Assembly: GCF_000708265.2 (NCBI RefSeq)
Contig: NZ_JCKI01000001.1
Coordinates: 434,001 to 498,000, forward strand
Reading direction: 5' to 3'
From: Pedobacter sp. R20-19
GTDB taxonomy: Bacteria > Bacteroidota > Bacteroidia > Sphingobacteriales > Sphingobacteriaceae
DNA length: 64,000 nucleotides
Under the pieces are notes generated by a model that saw nothing but the letters and a program-made list of their open reading frames with translations, was not told the origin of the DNA and made no database searches. Every line of letters begins with the position of its first letter. Within the stretch, counting starts at the first letter, position 1. Positions 8,827-17,317 of the stretch are shown in pieces. A program made the position numbers and the translations under genes.

Positions 8827-9380
8827 TAACGATTAAAAAGGTCTTTAGCGCTGATGTTTTTTCGTTCCTCTTCAGTAGTGGTTAATACGGTAACCGGATA
8901 GAAGTTAAACAAGCCTGCAAATAAATTTCCAGGAAACATCATAATTGAATTGTTATAATCGGTAACAGCAGCATTATACGTTCTTCTGGCTGCGGCAATT
9001 TGTTCTTCACTTTCTGTCCAGGTGCTTTGAAGGTTAATAAAGTTTGTATTCGCCTTTAAATCAGGATAATTTTCTACATTAACCATTAAGCCTTTCATAC
9101 TGCTGCTTAATTCTGCATCTATAGAAGCTTTCTCGGCTACTGGAATATTGCCTGAAGTGGCTTTTGATCTTAATTCAACAATCTTACTCAAAGTATCCTG
9201 CTCGTAAGTAGTATATTGTTTTACCACTTCAACCAGATTTGGGATCAAATCGAAACGTTTTTTCAGCATCACATCAATAGCAGAAAAAGCATTGGTTACC
9301 TGGTTTTTCTTTCCAATGATATTGTTATAAAAGAAAAAGCCAAAAAGTAAGAGCACTAAGAGAATAATTACAAGGATCAT
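8826..9380 (-). CDS. lemA: LemA family protein
   Basis: A LemA family protein, about 184 residues from the preferred start. One N-terminal membrane helix is followed by NNIIGKKNQV and the DVMLKKRFDLIPNLV motif characteristic of LemA, then a helical bundle and an FPGNLFA stretch near the end. The frame is open to an upstream ATG at 9449, but that adds 23 residues before the membrane helix and overlaps the preceding gene. The ATG at 9380 gives a standard LemA N-terminus, so it is preferred. LemA-fold proteins are membrane-anchored helical bundles of unclear function. It is coupled to the DUF3137 gene by a 1-nt overlap. Confidence 0.9.
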   Translation of the reverse strand: MILVIILLVLLLFGFFFYNNIIGKKNQVTNAFSAIDVMLKKRFDLIPNLVEVVKQYTTYEQDTLSKIVELRSKATSGNIPVAEKASIDAELSSSMKGLMVNVENYPDLKANTNFINLQSTWTESEEQIAAARRTYNAAVTDYNNSIMMFPGNLFAGLFNFYPVTVLTTTEEERKNISAKDLFNR

Positions 9381-9435
9381 GATTATCGTTTTTAGATTAG
9401 ATTTTAAATATAATAAAAGGTTACAGAATTTAAAG

Positions 9436-11256
9436 CTATCTACTTTCATTCAACTTTCGCAACTTTTCTCTTTGCTGTCTGCGTTTTAATCGGTTTCGCT
9501 TTCTAATTTCATGGTTTGCACGCATTTCCTTAAAATTTGCAATGTGCTGCTTAATTTCATTCTGCTTCTCCTCCGTAATCCCGATACTGTTTTTAATGCC
9601 TGTATATAAACTTCGCCAAATCAAGCTGAAAAAAGATGAACTATCCGGTTTCTTATAATTTACGTCAGATGAAATAAACTGATTATGCCGGTTTGGGTTT
9701 TCTGAGTTGATAATAAGCGCATTGGCAAGAATAGAAATCAATCCCCGGGTTACTAAATGATCTTTGGATGGATCATTACGCATCAGCGCGACAGACAAAT
9801 CATAATAATAAAAATCTACCTTTCCTTGTGCACCCGTGTTATCCGCTTTAAAATCAAATTGTAACTTATCTACAATGCCTCTGTTTATTCTAACCAGGCC
9901 TAAAGGTTTTGTAATCTGATTTAAGATTCGGGCATTAAAATTATGCAGTATGCCTTTATATTCGAAATATCCTTTAGGAGCGTTCAAATCAAATTTAAAG
10001 TTTAAATCCAAACTGGCCTGCCCTAATAGATAGGTATTAAGACTCACTTCCATTTTGGGGTTTATGGCCTTAATTTTAGGTAAGTTGGTTACATTTTTAA
10101 ATATCCCTGATGTATTTTCAAAGGAGATTCTGCCACGCTGCTTACTCTCATCATTGTAAATGGTATAGCTGATATTAACATCTTTAAGTTTAATTTTCTG
10201 GATCAACACAGGAGGAGCAAATTTCTGCAGAAGCTGATGTGGAAACCGGCCTTTTTTAATTTCGCCTTCCAGTTTTTGAGTACTGCCATCGTTAAAAACG
10301 GATACGAAGCCATTAGTAATACCCATCTCTTTTGCCCGCAACTCCTGCTTACTAATATAAACAGGTAAATCAATGCCATTCATTAATATATCACTCATCT
10401 GGATATGAAACCGATCTGTGGAATGCCCCGCAATTTTAGCAAATTTCATTTCATCGTAGCGTGGCTCCAGTTCAAACTTATTTACCCTTAGCTTTCCTGT
10501 AGATGCCCTGAAATCAAGCTTATTTAGCTTTATATTATACAGTTTATTTGGCGTGGTATATTGATAATCATTCAGGTTGATGATCACATCTTTCAATAAA
10601 TAAAATCTTGTTGGGTCTTCGGCAGAAGTAGAATCAACCAATAAATCTGTTAAGGTAATATTAAGGTCATCTATGGCAAAAACATTTAATTGATTAACAT
10701 TTTTGTTGATGTATTTGAAGCTGGCATCCTGAAAGCGAATGGCATTGATGCGAAATTCTTCCAGGTTTTTAGAAATAAACGAATAGGGTGACTTAATAGG
10801 GCGAGGTGGTCTGTTCTCATTAAAATCAAACTGTCTGTTCATCATCAATACCTCTGGCTTATCAAAAATGACCTCTTCAATCTGAAGTTTTTTTTGTCTG
10901 TAAAGTGTTATTGGATGAAAATGTTTTACTACGAGTTTTTTTAAAATTACCGTGTAAAGATTGTTCGGGGCTCTTTTTAAACGAATTAATTCTTTAAACC
11001 TAACGGTATCTGCAGTGATTTTAACATTCTGCAAAGTTGCGCTTCCTGTTAGTACATTAGTAGAAACATTAGAGAAACTAATGGTATATAAACTATCTGT
11101 TGATTTATAGAGCAATGTTTTGATCTGCTCGGTTAGCAAGGGGCGAGATTTAACATTTAAAAACCAGGCTGTGGCAGCTAAAAGACCAAAAGCGATGAGT
11201 ATTGTCGCTGCGGTCCATTTTATAAGTTTATATTGATGTCTCTTTGTTTCTGGCAT
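9436..11256 (-). CDS. AsmA-like envelope protein (paralogue 1)
   Basis: A 606-residue protein with a cytoplasmic basic N-terminus, one membrane helix at about residues 14-34 and a long periplasmic region rich in alternating beta strands, resembling the AsmA/DUF748 type of inner-membrane-anchored proteins. The C-terminus is strongly basic (RKRNRLKRRQQREK). Its first 130 residues align by eye with the upstream neighbour (LYTI-F, N--TGS--L--V and the LKKL block), and both share an N(F/L)NARILN or AFNMKNLN-type block and a TGIKNSIGI or VGIKDIVGV block near the end. It is therefore a tandem duplicate. AsmA relatives are thought to help lipid transport or outer membrane assembly; function here is inference. 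Confidence 0.7.
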   Translation of the reverse strand: MPETKRHQYKLIKWTAATILIAFGLLAATAWFLNVKSRPLLTEQIKTLLYKSTDSLYTISFSNVSTNVLTGSATLQNVKITADTVRFKELIRLKRAPNNLYTVILKKLVVKHFHPITLYRQKKLQIEEVIFDKPEVLMMNRQFDFNENRPPRPIKSPYSFISKNLEEFRINAIRFQDASFKYINKNVNQLNVFAIDDLNITLTDLLVDSTSAEDPTRFYLLKDVIINLNDYQYTTPNKLYNIKLNKLDFRASTGKLRVNKFELEPRYDEMKFAKIAGHSTDRFHIQMSDILMNGIDLPVYISKQELRAKEMGITNGFVSVFNDGSTQKLEGEIKKGRFPHQLLQKFAPPVLIQKIKLKDVNISYTIYNDESKQRGRISFENTSGIFKNVTNLPKIKAINPKMEVSLNTYLLGQASLDLNFKFDLNAPKGYFEYKGILHNFNARILNQITKPLGLVRINRGIVDKLQFDFKADNTGAQGKVDFYYYDLSVALMRNDPSKDHLVTRGLISILANALIINSENPNRHNQFISSDVNYKKPDSSSFFSLIWRSLYTGIKNSIGITEEKQNEIKQHIANFKEMRANHEIRKRNRLKRRQQREKLRKLNESR

Positions 11257-11320
11257 TTAAAGAATGGACTGGATTTAACAGCAATATACGTTTATAAACG
11301 TATTTCTTAAATGCCCACCC

Positions 11321-13108
11321 TTAATTTTTCTCTCGTTTCGCTTTTCTGGCTTCGCGTCTGTCAGCCCTTTTCTGCTTCCTGATTTTTTTAGCGATTTCTT
11401 TTTGCTGTTTTACCGGATTTTTCTCAGGCACTATACCCACACCAACAATATCCTTTATCCCTACGAAAACGGTTTTCCACATCAGGTTAAAAAAGGAGCC
11501 AGAATTTAATCTCGTACTGCTCATAATTGCCCTGCGTGGTGCTTCTCCTTTGCTTGGATTAGCATCCTTAATTAAAATGGCATTGGCTAAAAGGGATAAG
11601 AAACCCTTCTCTTTTGTGCCTTCGCCATCAATATTGTCAGATAATAACTTTACTTTCAAATTGCTGTAAAGCATATCCATCGAGCCTGAAGCGGTACGAA
11701 GATTTCCATTGGCTTTAAAATTCAGTTGTTGAATATTTCCGCTTTCTATTTCCACGAGTCCTAAAGCTATCGCTAAAGGATTCAGATTTTTCATGTTAAA
11801 TGCATTTAGGTTTCCGCTATAACTAAATGAACCATTTCTATCGGTGAGGTTAAAATTTATTTTAATGTTCATTTTTCCGCTACCCATTAATAATGTATTA
11901 AGATTAGCCAGGGCATGGTTATTTTTGGTCAACCTTAAACTATCGTTGGTTACATTTATAATAGTGCCCTTAAGGGATTTAAAATTTACTGAGCCCGTTT
12001 TCTTACTCGCCGGGTTATACTCTGAATATTTAACATCAACCTGATTAAGTTTTACCGTATCAATGATGATTGGCGTGTTTAACTTTTTAAGTGCAAGGTG
12101 AGGATAATTTTGCCCCTTATCTAGCCCCGGGGGTGGGGGAGATTCCCGACTCATAAAAACCTCTACCTGAGCCGGACCAATGGTGACCGCCCTGGCATGA
12201 ATTTTTTCATCGGTATTGAAGCCAGCGAAATCCATTCCCTCAAATTCAATATCATTAAAATTCAGGTTATAACGATCTTTCTGGACATTGTATTTTCGAG
12301 AAAAAGCAAGTTCATCGTACAAAGGAATAAGCTTTAAACCTTTAATGGATACCTTTTTTGATGACGTTGATCCTTTTATCGTGTCAACCTTCATACTATA
12401 CATTTTATCTTTGGTGGCCGATTTGTAACCGGCAATCTCAAATGAAATATCTTTTGTATAATAAAATCTCGAAGTATCATTTCCTGAAAGAGAATCCAGC
12501 AGGAAATCTTTTACATTAATATCCAGGTGTTTAATCACATTTCGGGTTTTCTTTGGCGCACCAGTTTTAACATAGGTAAAATCGGCATCTATAATTTTGA
12601 TGGCATGAACCCTGGCCGATTTAAAAGTTTTAGAAATTTGCTCATAAAGCGATTTTTCTTCTCTGCTGTCTTTAATAGGCTTCGGTACCTGATTAAAGGC
12701 TACATTAATAGAAGGTCGATCAAGTATAATGGCATTGATATCTAAACGTTTTTTAAAGTATGCCGTTAATATGCTGGCTCTTGTAATCTGTAATTTTTTG
12801 AGCTTAATGTCAAAAACATGAGCCGGGGCAAGGCTTTTCTTTTTTAAACTATCATAAACTGATGGGTTGGCTTTTAGTGTTACCTCTCTTAATGCTAAAC
12901 TTCCAGTGATGACATTTAAGTTAATACTTTTAAAATCTATGGTGTAAAGGTGGCTAGAGCCATTGTATACGCCCTCTTTAATTTTCTCACTCAGTATGGG
13001 TTTCCACCTTGCGCTTAGAAACATGGCGCCAAATGAAAGGACTAAAATTAAAACACCGAAAATACTTCCGATCCAAATCCAAAGCTTATTTCTGTTTTGA
13101 GCTGTCAT
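11321..13108 (-). CDS. AsmA-like envelope protein (paralogue 2)
   Basis: A 595-residue protein with a membrane helix at about residues 11-31, a long beta-rich periplasmic region and a very basic C-terminal tail (KKIRKQKRADRREARK). It is paralogous to the next gene on the same strand, with the same length, layout and conserved blocks, separated by only 64 nt. It is the first gene of a minus-strand run that ends with DUF3137. No clear promoter of the TAnnTTTG type was found in the 241-nt divergent gap to the phosphate genes. It could belong to a Bacteroidota-specific family of unknown function; the AsmA-like label rests on architecture, not on a diagnostic motif. Confidence 0.7.
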   Translation of the reverse strand: MTAQNRNKLWIWIGSIFGVLILVLSFGAMFLSARWKPILSEKIKEGVYNGSSHLYTIDFKSINLNVITGSLALREVTLKANPSVYDSLKKKSLAPAHVFDIKLKKLQITRASILTAYFKKRLDINAIILDRPSINVAFNQVPKPIKDSREEKSLYEQISKTFKSARVHAIKIIDADFTYVKTGAPKKTRNVIKHLDINVKDFLLDSLSGNDTSRFYYTKDISFEIAGYKSATKDKMYSMKVDTIKGSTSSKKVSIKGLKLIPLYDELAFSRKYNVQKDRYNLNFNDIEFEGMDFAGFNTDEKIHARAVTIGPAQVEVFMSRESPPPPGLDKGQNYPHLALKKLNTPIIIDTVKLNQVDVKYSEYNPASKKTGSVNFKSLKGTIINVTNDSLRLTKNNHALANLNTLLMGSGKMNIKINFNLTDRNGSFSYSGNLNAFNMKNLNPLAIALGLVEIESGNIQQLNFKANGNLRTASGSMDMLYSNLKVKLLSDNIDGEGTKEKGFLSLLANAILIKDANPSKGEAPRRAIMSSTRLNSGSFFNLMWKTVFVGIKDIVGVGIVPEKNPVKQQKEIAKKIRKQKRADRREARKAKREKN

Positions 13109-13296
13109 GATTATGGCTTATCGCTGTTAAACAATTCTATGTTGGAAAGGTTTTTTTCCGATTAGTCTCACCATTAATAATCCTGTGTGATTATATACTA
13201 GTTAGAAAGAAAGCTTGATTAAATTAATTATGCAGTAAGCTCAGAATAACAGAAACTTAGCTTATTTCAATCTAGTCCTTAATAATAATATGTAAA

Positions 13297-13330
13297 TTAA
13301 CATTAACTTAACATTGGGCTTGTAGATTTG
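13297..13330 (+). promoter_or_regulatory. Pho-box-like direct repeat plus promoter -7 element before the phosphate uptake operon
   Basis: Two exact 7-bp direct repeats TTAACAT (13297-13303 and 13308-13314) are separated by 4 bp (TAAC), giving the 11-bp period of the classical PhoB box. Eight bases further on lies TAGATTTG (13323-13330), an exact match to the Bacteroidota -7 element TAnnTTTG. No TTTG -33 element is present, and the repeats occupy that place, which fits an activator-dependent promoter. The following genes encode a DUF47 protein and a phosphate transporter. The repeats and spacing are seen; PhoB binding is inferred. Confidence 0.6.
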
Positions 13331-13349
13331 TGCCATATTAAGAATTAAC

Positions 13350-13991
13350 ATGAACAATATTTTTAAGTTCTTTACCCCTCAAGATAGAAAATTCCATCCT
13401 CTTTTTGAGCAAGCTGGCAGTAACGCTTTAAAAATTGCAGAATCTCTTTTAGAGATGGTTAGCACGGCTGATGCTGAAAGCAGAAAAACTATTTTTAAAG
13501 AAATTGAACGCCTGGAGCATGTAGGTGATGATATTACGCACTCCATCTTCCTGGAATTAAGCAGAAACTTTATTACGCCATTTGATCGTGAAGATATCCA
13601 CCAGTTGGCGACAGCTGTTGATGATGTTGCAGATTATATTTATGGCACTGCAAATCGTATGCAGATGTACAATATGAATACCATTAATGAACCAATTGTT
13701 AAGATTGCTGAACTTTTGGTAGAAATGTGTACCGACATTGATAAGGCGATTAAAGAATTACGCAGCTTTAAAAATATTCGCGTAATTGCAGATGCCTGTA
13801 TCCGTATTAACAGTGGTGAAAACCAGGCCGACTATGTGTTTACGTTAGCGGTTGCGCGTTTGTTTGAATATGAAACCAATGCAATTGAATTAATTAAACA
13901 AAAAGAGGTTTTACAAACGATAGAAAAAGCGACAGATAAGTGTGAAGATGTAGCGAATGTGCTTGAAACTATCCTGGTTAAAAACGCTTAA
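13350..13991 (+). CDS. DUF47 family PhoU-like phosphate transport regulator
   Basis: A 213-residue all-helical protein of the DUF47 (TIGR00153, PhoU-like) family. Conserved helical blocks include ERLEHVGDDITH, ITPFDREDIHQLATAVDDVADYI (split across two helices) and KCEDVANVLETI, whose acidic/His residues bind metal clusters in PhoU relatives. Family members are nearly always encoded beside low-affinity phosphate transporters and are thought to modulate them. That is the case here: the Pit gene starts 12 nt downstream. Expression is probably controlled by the Pho-box-like element just upstream. Confidence 0.92.
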   Translation: MNNIFKFFTPQDRKFHPLFEQAGSNALKIAESLLEMVSTADAESRKTIFKEIERLEHVGDDITHSIFLELSRNFITPFDREDIHQLATAVDDVADYIYGTANRMQMYNMNTINEPIVKIAELLVEMCTDIDKAIKELRSFKNIRVIADACIRINSGENQADYVFTLAVARLFEYETNAIELIKQKEVLQTIEKATDKCEDVANVLETILVKNA

Positions 13992-14003
13992 TAAAAAACA
14001 AAC

Positions 14004-15014
14004 ATGGTAACTACCTTATTGGTTGTTGTTGTAATTCTGGCCATTGCTTTCGATTACATTAACGGCTTTCACGATGCCGCTAATTCGATTGCAACGGTTG
14101 TTTCTACAAAAGTTCTTACGCCTTTTCAGGCGGTTTTGTGGGCTGCACTTTTTAATTTCGCCGCTTACTTTTATTTTACCGATCATAAGGTGGCCAATAC
14201 GGTTGCTAAAACGGTAATCGAAAATTATATTACTTTAGAAGTTATTCTGGCAGGTCTTGTTGCCGCAATTATCTGGAACCTTTTAACCTGGTGGTATGGT
14301 ATTCCATCCAGTTCATCACATACGCTTATTGGTGGTTTCGCTGGTGCAGGTATGACACATGCTTTACTTACAGGCGCTAGTCCGCTAGATGCGGTAAATA
14401 TGAGCTATGTTGTAAAAATTGTTTCATTTATTGTATTGGCACCGATTATCGGTATGGTGATTTCAGTAGTCATCACCTTAATTATTATCAACATTTGTCG
14501 TTATGCAAAACCCTCTACTGCAGAAAAATGGTTTAAGCGGTTACAATTACTTTCATCTGCAGCTTTAAGTTTCTTCCACGGTGGTAACGATGCACAGAAA
14601 GTAATGGGGATTATTGCCACTGCTTTAATTGCATCAAAGGTAATTCCTGATTTTGAAGCATTACCAACATGGGTTCCGATTGCCTGTTATTCGGCAATAT
14701 CTTTGGGAACAATGAGTGGTGGCTGGAAAATTGTGAAAACAATGGGTTCTAAAATCACGAAAGTAACAGCGCTTGAAGGTGTTGCTGCTGAAACGGCAGG
14801 TGCGGTAACCTTAGGGATTACAGAACATTTCGCGATTCCGGTTTCTACTACACATACGATAACAGGTTCAATTGTAGGTGTAGGTTTGGTGAAAAGTGTA
14901 TCCGCAGTACGTTGGGGTGTAACCATTAACCTGATTTGGGCTTGGGTATTAACCATTCCGGTATCAGCAACACTGGCAGCGATTATTTATGCTGGTATTT
15001 ATTACTTCAAATAA
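14004..15014 (+). CDS. pit: Inorganic phosphate transporter, PiT family
   Basis: A 336-residue multi-spanning inner membrane protein of the PiT family, which imports phosphate (as a metal-phosphate complex in characterised bacterial members) with protons or sodium. The two family signatures are present: DYINGFHDAANSIATVVST near residues 13-31 and the second half FHGGNDAQK near 192-200, together with SSSSHTLIGG and STTHTITGS. About ten membrane helices can be seen. It follows the DUF47 gene in one transcription unit and is closed by a good terminator at 15038. Confidence 0.95.
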   Translation: MVTTLLVVVVILAIAFDYINGFHDAANSIATVVSTKVLTPFQAVLWAALFNFAAYFYFTDHKVANTVAKTVIENYITLEVILAGLVAAIIWNLLTWWYGIPSSSSHTLIGGFAGAGMTHALLTGASPLDAVNMSYVVKIVSFIVLAPIIGMVISVVITLIIINICRYAKPSTAEKWFKRLQLLSSAALSFFHGGNDAQKVMGIIATALIASKVIPDFEALPTWVPIACYSAISLGTMSGGWKIVKTMGSKITKVTALEGVAAETAGAVTLGITEHFAIPVSTTHTITGSIVGVGLVKSVSAVRWGVTINLIWAWVLTIPVSATLAAIIYAGIYYFK

Positions 15015-15037
15015 TTGATCATATTTTAAAAATATAG

Positions 15038-15069
15038 AAAGACCAAAGCTTTAGCTCTGGTCTTTTTTT
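15038..15069 (+). terminator. Rho-independent terminator of the DUF47-pit operon
   Basis: The 8-bp stem AAAGACCA/TGGTCTTT with a 12-nt loop is followed directly by a run of T. It lies 24 nt after the pit stop codon. Confidence 0.85.
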
Positions 15070-15088
15070 ATGATCAAAGTGGTCGTTT

Positions 15089-15134
15089 GTAACCGCAAAG
15101 GTTGCTAAGTTTTTCGCAGAGAGCGGAAAGCGCA
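15089..15134 (+). repeat. Intergenic CGCAAAG-type repeat, copy 1
   Basis: The sequence TAACCGCAAAGG, then CTAAGTTTTTCGCAGAG and CGGAAAG, matches an inverted copy at 32926-32970 almost base for base and a decayed copy at 15923. It lies downstream of the Pit terminator and upstream of the paiB 3' end. No coding potential was seen. Confidence 0.65.
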
Positions 15135-15280
15135 TGTAGGATTAAAAATAAAGTCGGAATAGCATACACGCTAAATTTCTCCCCCGCTGATTGCACAAAT
15201 TTTCGCAGCGATTTTAGAAAATCATTGTAATGCAGCCAAAACTATTAAACACATGGGATTAATTGTGACACTATAAATGC

Positions 15281-15895
15281 CTAGAGAATTTTTCTCATTT
15301 CCTTTGCCACTTCATGAGATAGTGCATCACCACTGTTTTCCAAATTGGATATAATATTTTCTTTGTTTTTAACGGAGTGATTCTGGCTTAATTTGAATAC
15401 ATGGTCAATCTGAGTAACTAATATTTCAAATCCTGTAATTGCTTTTAAATTTTTCTGAAGATAATCCTCGTTCATTTTATGAAACGCGGCAGGACTTTTC
15501 TCCGGATCTTCATACTGATCGGTTAACCGTTTAATTGTATGATAAGTATCATTAGGATTTAAGAGTTTGATGGTTCCTTTTACCTGAACGGTTTTATAAT
15601 TCCATGTTGAAACGGATTGAGGATTTTCATATACCGCCGCACTGATGTAAGCATGGGAACCAGTAAACATTACGAGTACATTTGGATGCTTTTCAAAAGC
15701 CCTACAATGATCAGTTTTGTTCATAACGTGGCCAAATAGTTGGATAGAATCTTGATTAATGACCAACGTAATAGGAACTTGGGTGGCAACAGGGAATTCT
15801 CCATCAAAACCAATTAAAGTAACAAAGGAATTTTGATTCATAAAATCAAGAACCTCATTCTGATTTTCAGTTATAAAAGCAGCAGATTTATACAT
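15281..15895 (-). CDS. paiB: FMN-binding negative transcriptional regulator family protein (PaiB-like)
   Basis: A 204-residue protein of the PaiB family (split-barrel flavin-binding fold). It opens MYKSAAFITENQNEVLDFM and has the family motifs FGHVMNKTDHCR, LVMFTGSHAYISAAVYENPQSVSTWNY (seen as continuous blocks near residues 74-120) and the GFEILVTQIDHVFKLSQNHS region. In Bacillus subtilis PaiB acts with PaiA to reduce protease and sporulation gene expression; no paiA is adjacent here, and the true role in Bacteroidota is unknown. The gene stands alone between two copies of an intergenic repeat in the same orientation, so it may have moved as a unit. Confidence 0.88.
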   Translation of the reverse strand: MYKSAAFITENQNEVLDFMNQNSFVTLIGFDGEFPVATQVPITLVINQDSIQLFGHVMNKTDHCRAFEKHPNVLVMFTGSHAYISAAVYENPQSVSTWNYKTVQVKGTIKLLNPNDTYHTIKRLTDQYEDPEKSPAAFHKMNEDYLQKNLKAITGFEILVTQIDHVFKLSQNHSVKNKENIISNLENSGDALSHEVAKEMRKIL

Positions 15896-15922
15896 GGCAA
15901 TTTACTTATGGAAGGATTATAA

Positions 15923-15960
15923 ATGCGAAGGTTATTAAGTTTTTCGCAGTGTAAATTAAA
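15923..15960 (+). repeat. Intergenic CGCAAAG-type repeat, decayed copy 2
   Basis: GCGAAGGTTATTAAGTTTTTCGCAG matches the middle of the copy at 15089 in the same orientation. The right end has decayed (GTGTAAATTAAAG). It lies just upstream of the paiB start, so the two copies bracket that gene. Confidence 0.5.
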
Positions 15961-16009
15961 GTTTTTCCCGAAGGGATTTGCGATTAAATCATTAACACCA
16001 ATGAAATGA

Positions 16010-17317
16010 TTAAAACTTTACACTCATTTCCACCAGATCAGTCCCTTGTTTTGGTAGTACCCAATCCGGACCAGTTTCGATCAGTCGTTTGGCTTCCGCA
16101 TCAGCCTTTTTATTTAATGATTTTACAATCTTAATATTGGTTGGCCTCCCGTTCTTTTTAACTTTAAAACTTAAAATGACAAATTGGGCAGGTCCTTTAG
16201 CGTTATAAAGCTTATTGCCATTTTCTAAATACCGGGTATAATCAACAGTAGAAACCGGAATAGGTTTATTGATTTCTCCAATAGCCTTTCCATCAAGATT
16301 TTGCTGAGCTCGCAGTACGATTTTAGGAGCAGGTATATTTTCTTTTTTTCTACCATTTGATCCGGTAATTAAGGCGATCTCATTAATTGATTTGTTTCCG
16401 CTTAAAGCTTCACGAATCATATTAGGATCCTGAGTGCCTGAAACAGGAGTTTCTTTGTAGCCTAAGGCATTAATCACTAATTCTTTATCTTTAGCATTGC
16501 TATCTGCAGGTAAAGCAAAATAACCATTGGCATTGGTTGCTGTAATTTTATCTGAGCCAGCAATTTTTACGACTGCTCCTTGAACGGGTAGTCCATTTCT
16601 TTGGTCGACGACATTGCCACTAAAAATAATTTTGTCAGCCGCAACAGATGGTGCAGCAGATGCCATCGCAGTACTTTGCGGCTCGGGCATGGTTTCCATT
16701 TGGCGTGCAGCAGAGAGCGGCGCCTGTTTAGTTTTACTAAGCCTTTCATATTGACCGGCTAACTGCGATGTAGAAGCAGCCCTTTCTGCAGCCTTAACGA
16801 TTGGAGCAGATTTTATGTTTTTGGCTAAATCTCCTGTTTTAGCTTTAGCAATCGCCTGATCAATTAAAGTTGATTTAGTTTGGTTAGCAGATTTTGATGC
16901 CGTATCTTTTGATTTTGAAGTTTCAGCAATTGAAGTGTTGGTGTCTAAATTTACAATAACACCATTTGCCCTCCGGGCGGCAGTTTCAGCATTTCTACGG
17001 TTAGTTTCACGCATAAAGAAAAGAATGCTTACCGCAATAAAAGCAACAGTGGCCGTAGCCGCAATACTCAATCTTTGCGTAGTAACCCCCCAAAGCTTGC
17101 GTTTAACTGGTTTTTGCGAAACGCGATCATGAAGTTGTTTTTGTAGAATAGAAAGTGTTTGTTTACGTTTTGGTGATTGCTTCAAACCTTCTAGTGCATC
17201 AGCTACAAAAGGATCTTCCAAAGCCTGCCTTTCTACAAAGTGCATAGCTTTAGCATCAAGTTTACCATCCAGGTAATCCTCCAGCACATCAATATCTAAC
17301 CAATCGTTATTCACCAC
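16010..17317 (-). CDS. Probable anti-sigma factor with carboxypeptidase-regulatory and TonB C-terminal domains
   Basis: A 435-residue single-pass membrane protein. A short cytoplasmic region (1-80) has the LEDYLDGKLDA opening common in anti-sigma factors, followed by a membrane helix at 83-102, an Ala/Ser/Lys-rich linker, a CarboxypepD_reg-like beta sandwich at about 230-305 (VVDQRNGLPVQGAVVKI, ATNANGYFALP) and a TonB C-terminal-like domain at about 350-435 (FVILSFKVKKNGRPTNIKIV). The start overlaps the end of the sigma factor gene by 11 nt, so the pair is translationally coupled. The inferred role is to hold the sigma factor and sense the periplasm or outer membrane through the TonB-type domain. 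No zinc-finger HxxxCxxC is present. Confidence 0.75.
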   Translation of the reverse strand: MVNNDWLDIDVLEDYLDGKLDAKAMHFVERQALEDPFVADALEGLKQSPKRKQTLSILQKQLHDRVSQKPVKRKLWGVTTQRLSIAATATVAFIAVSILFFMRETNRRNAETAARRANGVIVNLDTNTSIAETSKSKDTASKSANQTKSTLIDQAIAKAKTGDLAKNIKSAPIVKAAERAASTSQLAGQYERLSKTKQAPLSAARQMETMPEPQSTAMASAAPSVAADKIIFSGNVVDQRNGLPVQGAVVKIAGSDKITATNANGYFALPADSNAKDKELVINALGYKETPVSGTQDPNMIREALSGNKSINEIALITGSNGRKKENIPAPKIVLRAQQNLDGKAIGEINKPIPVSTVDYTRYLENGNKLYNAKGPAQFVILSFKVKKNGRPTNIKIVKSLNKKADAEAKRLIETGPDWVLPKQGTDLVEMSVKF

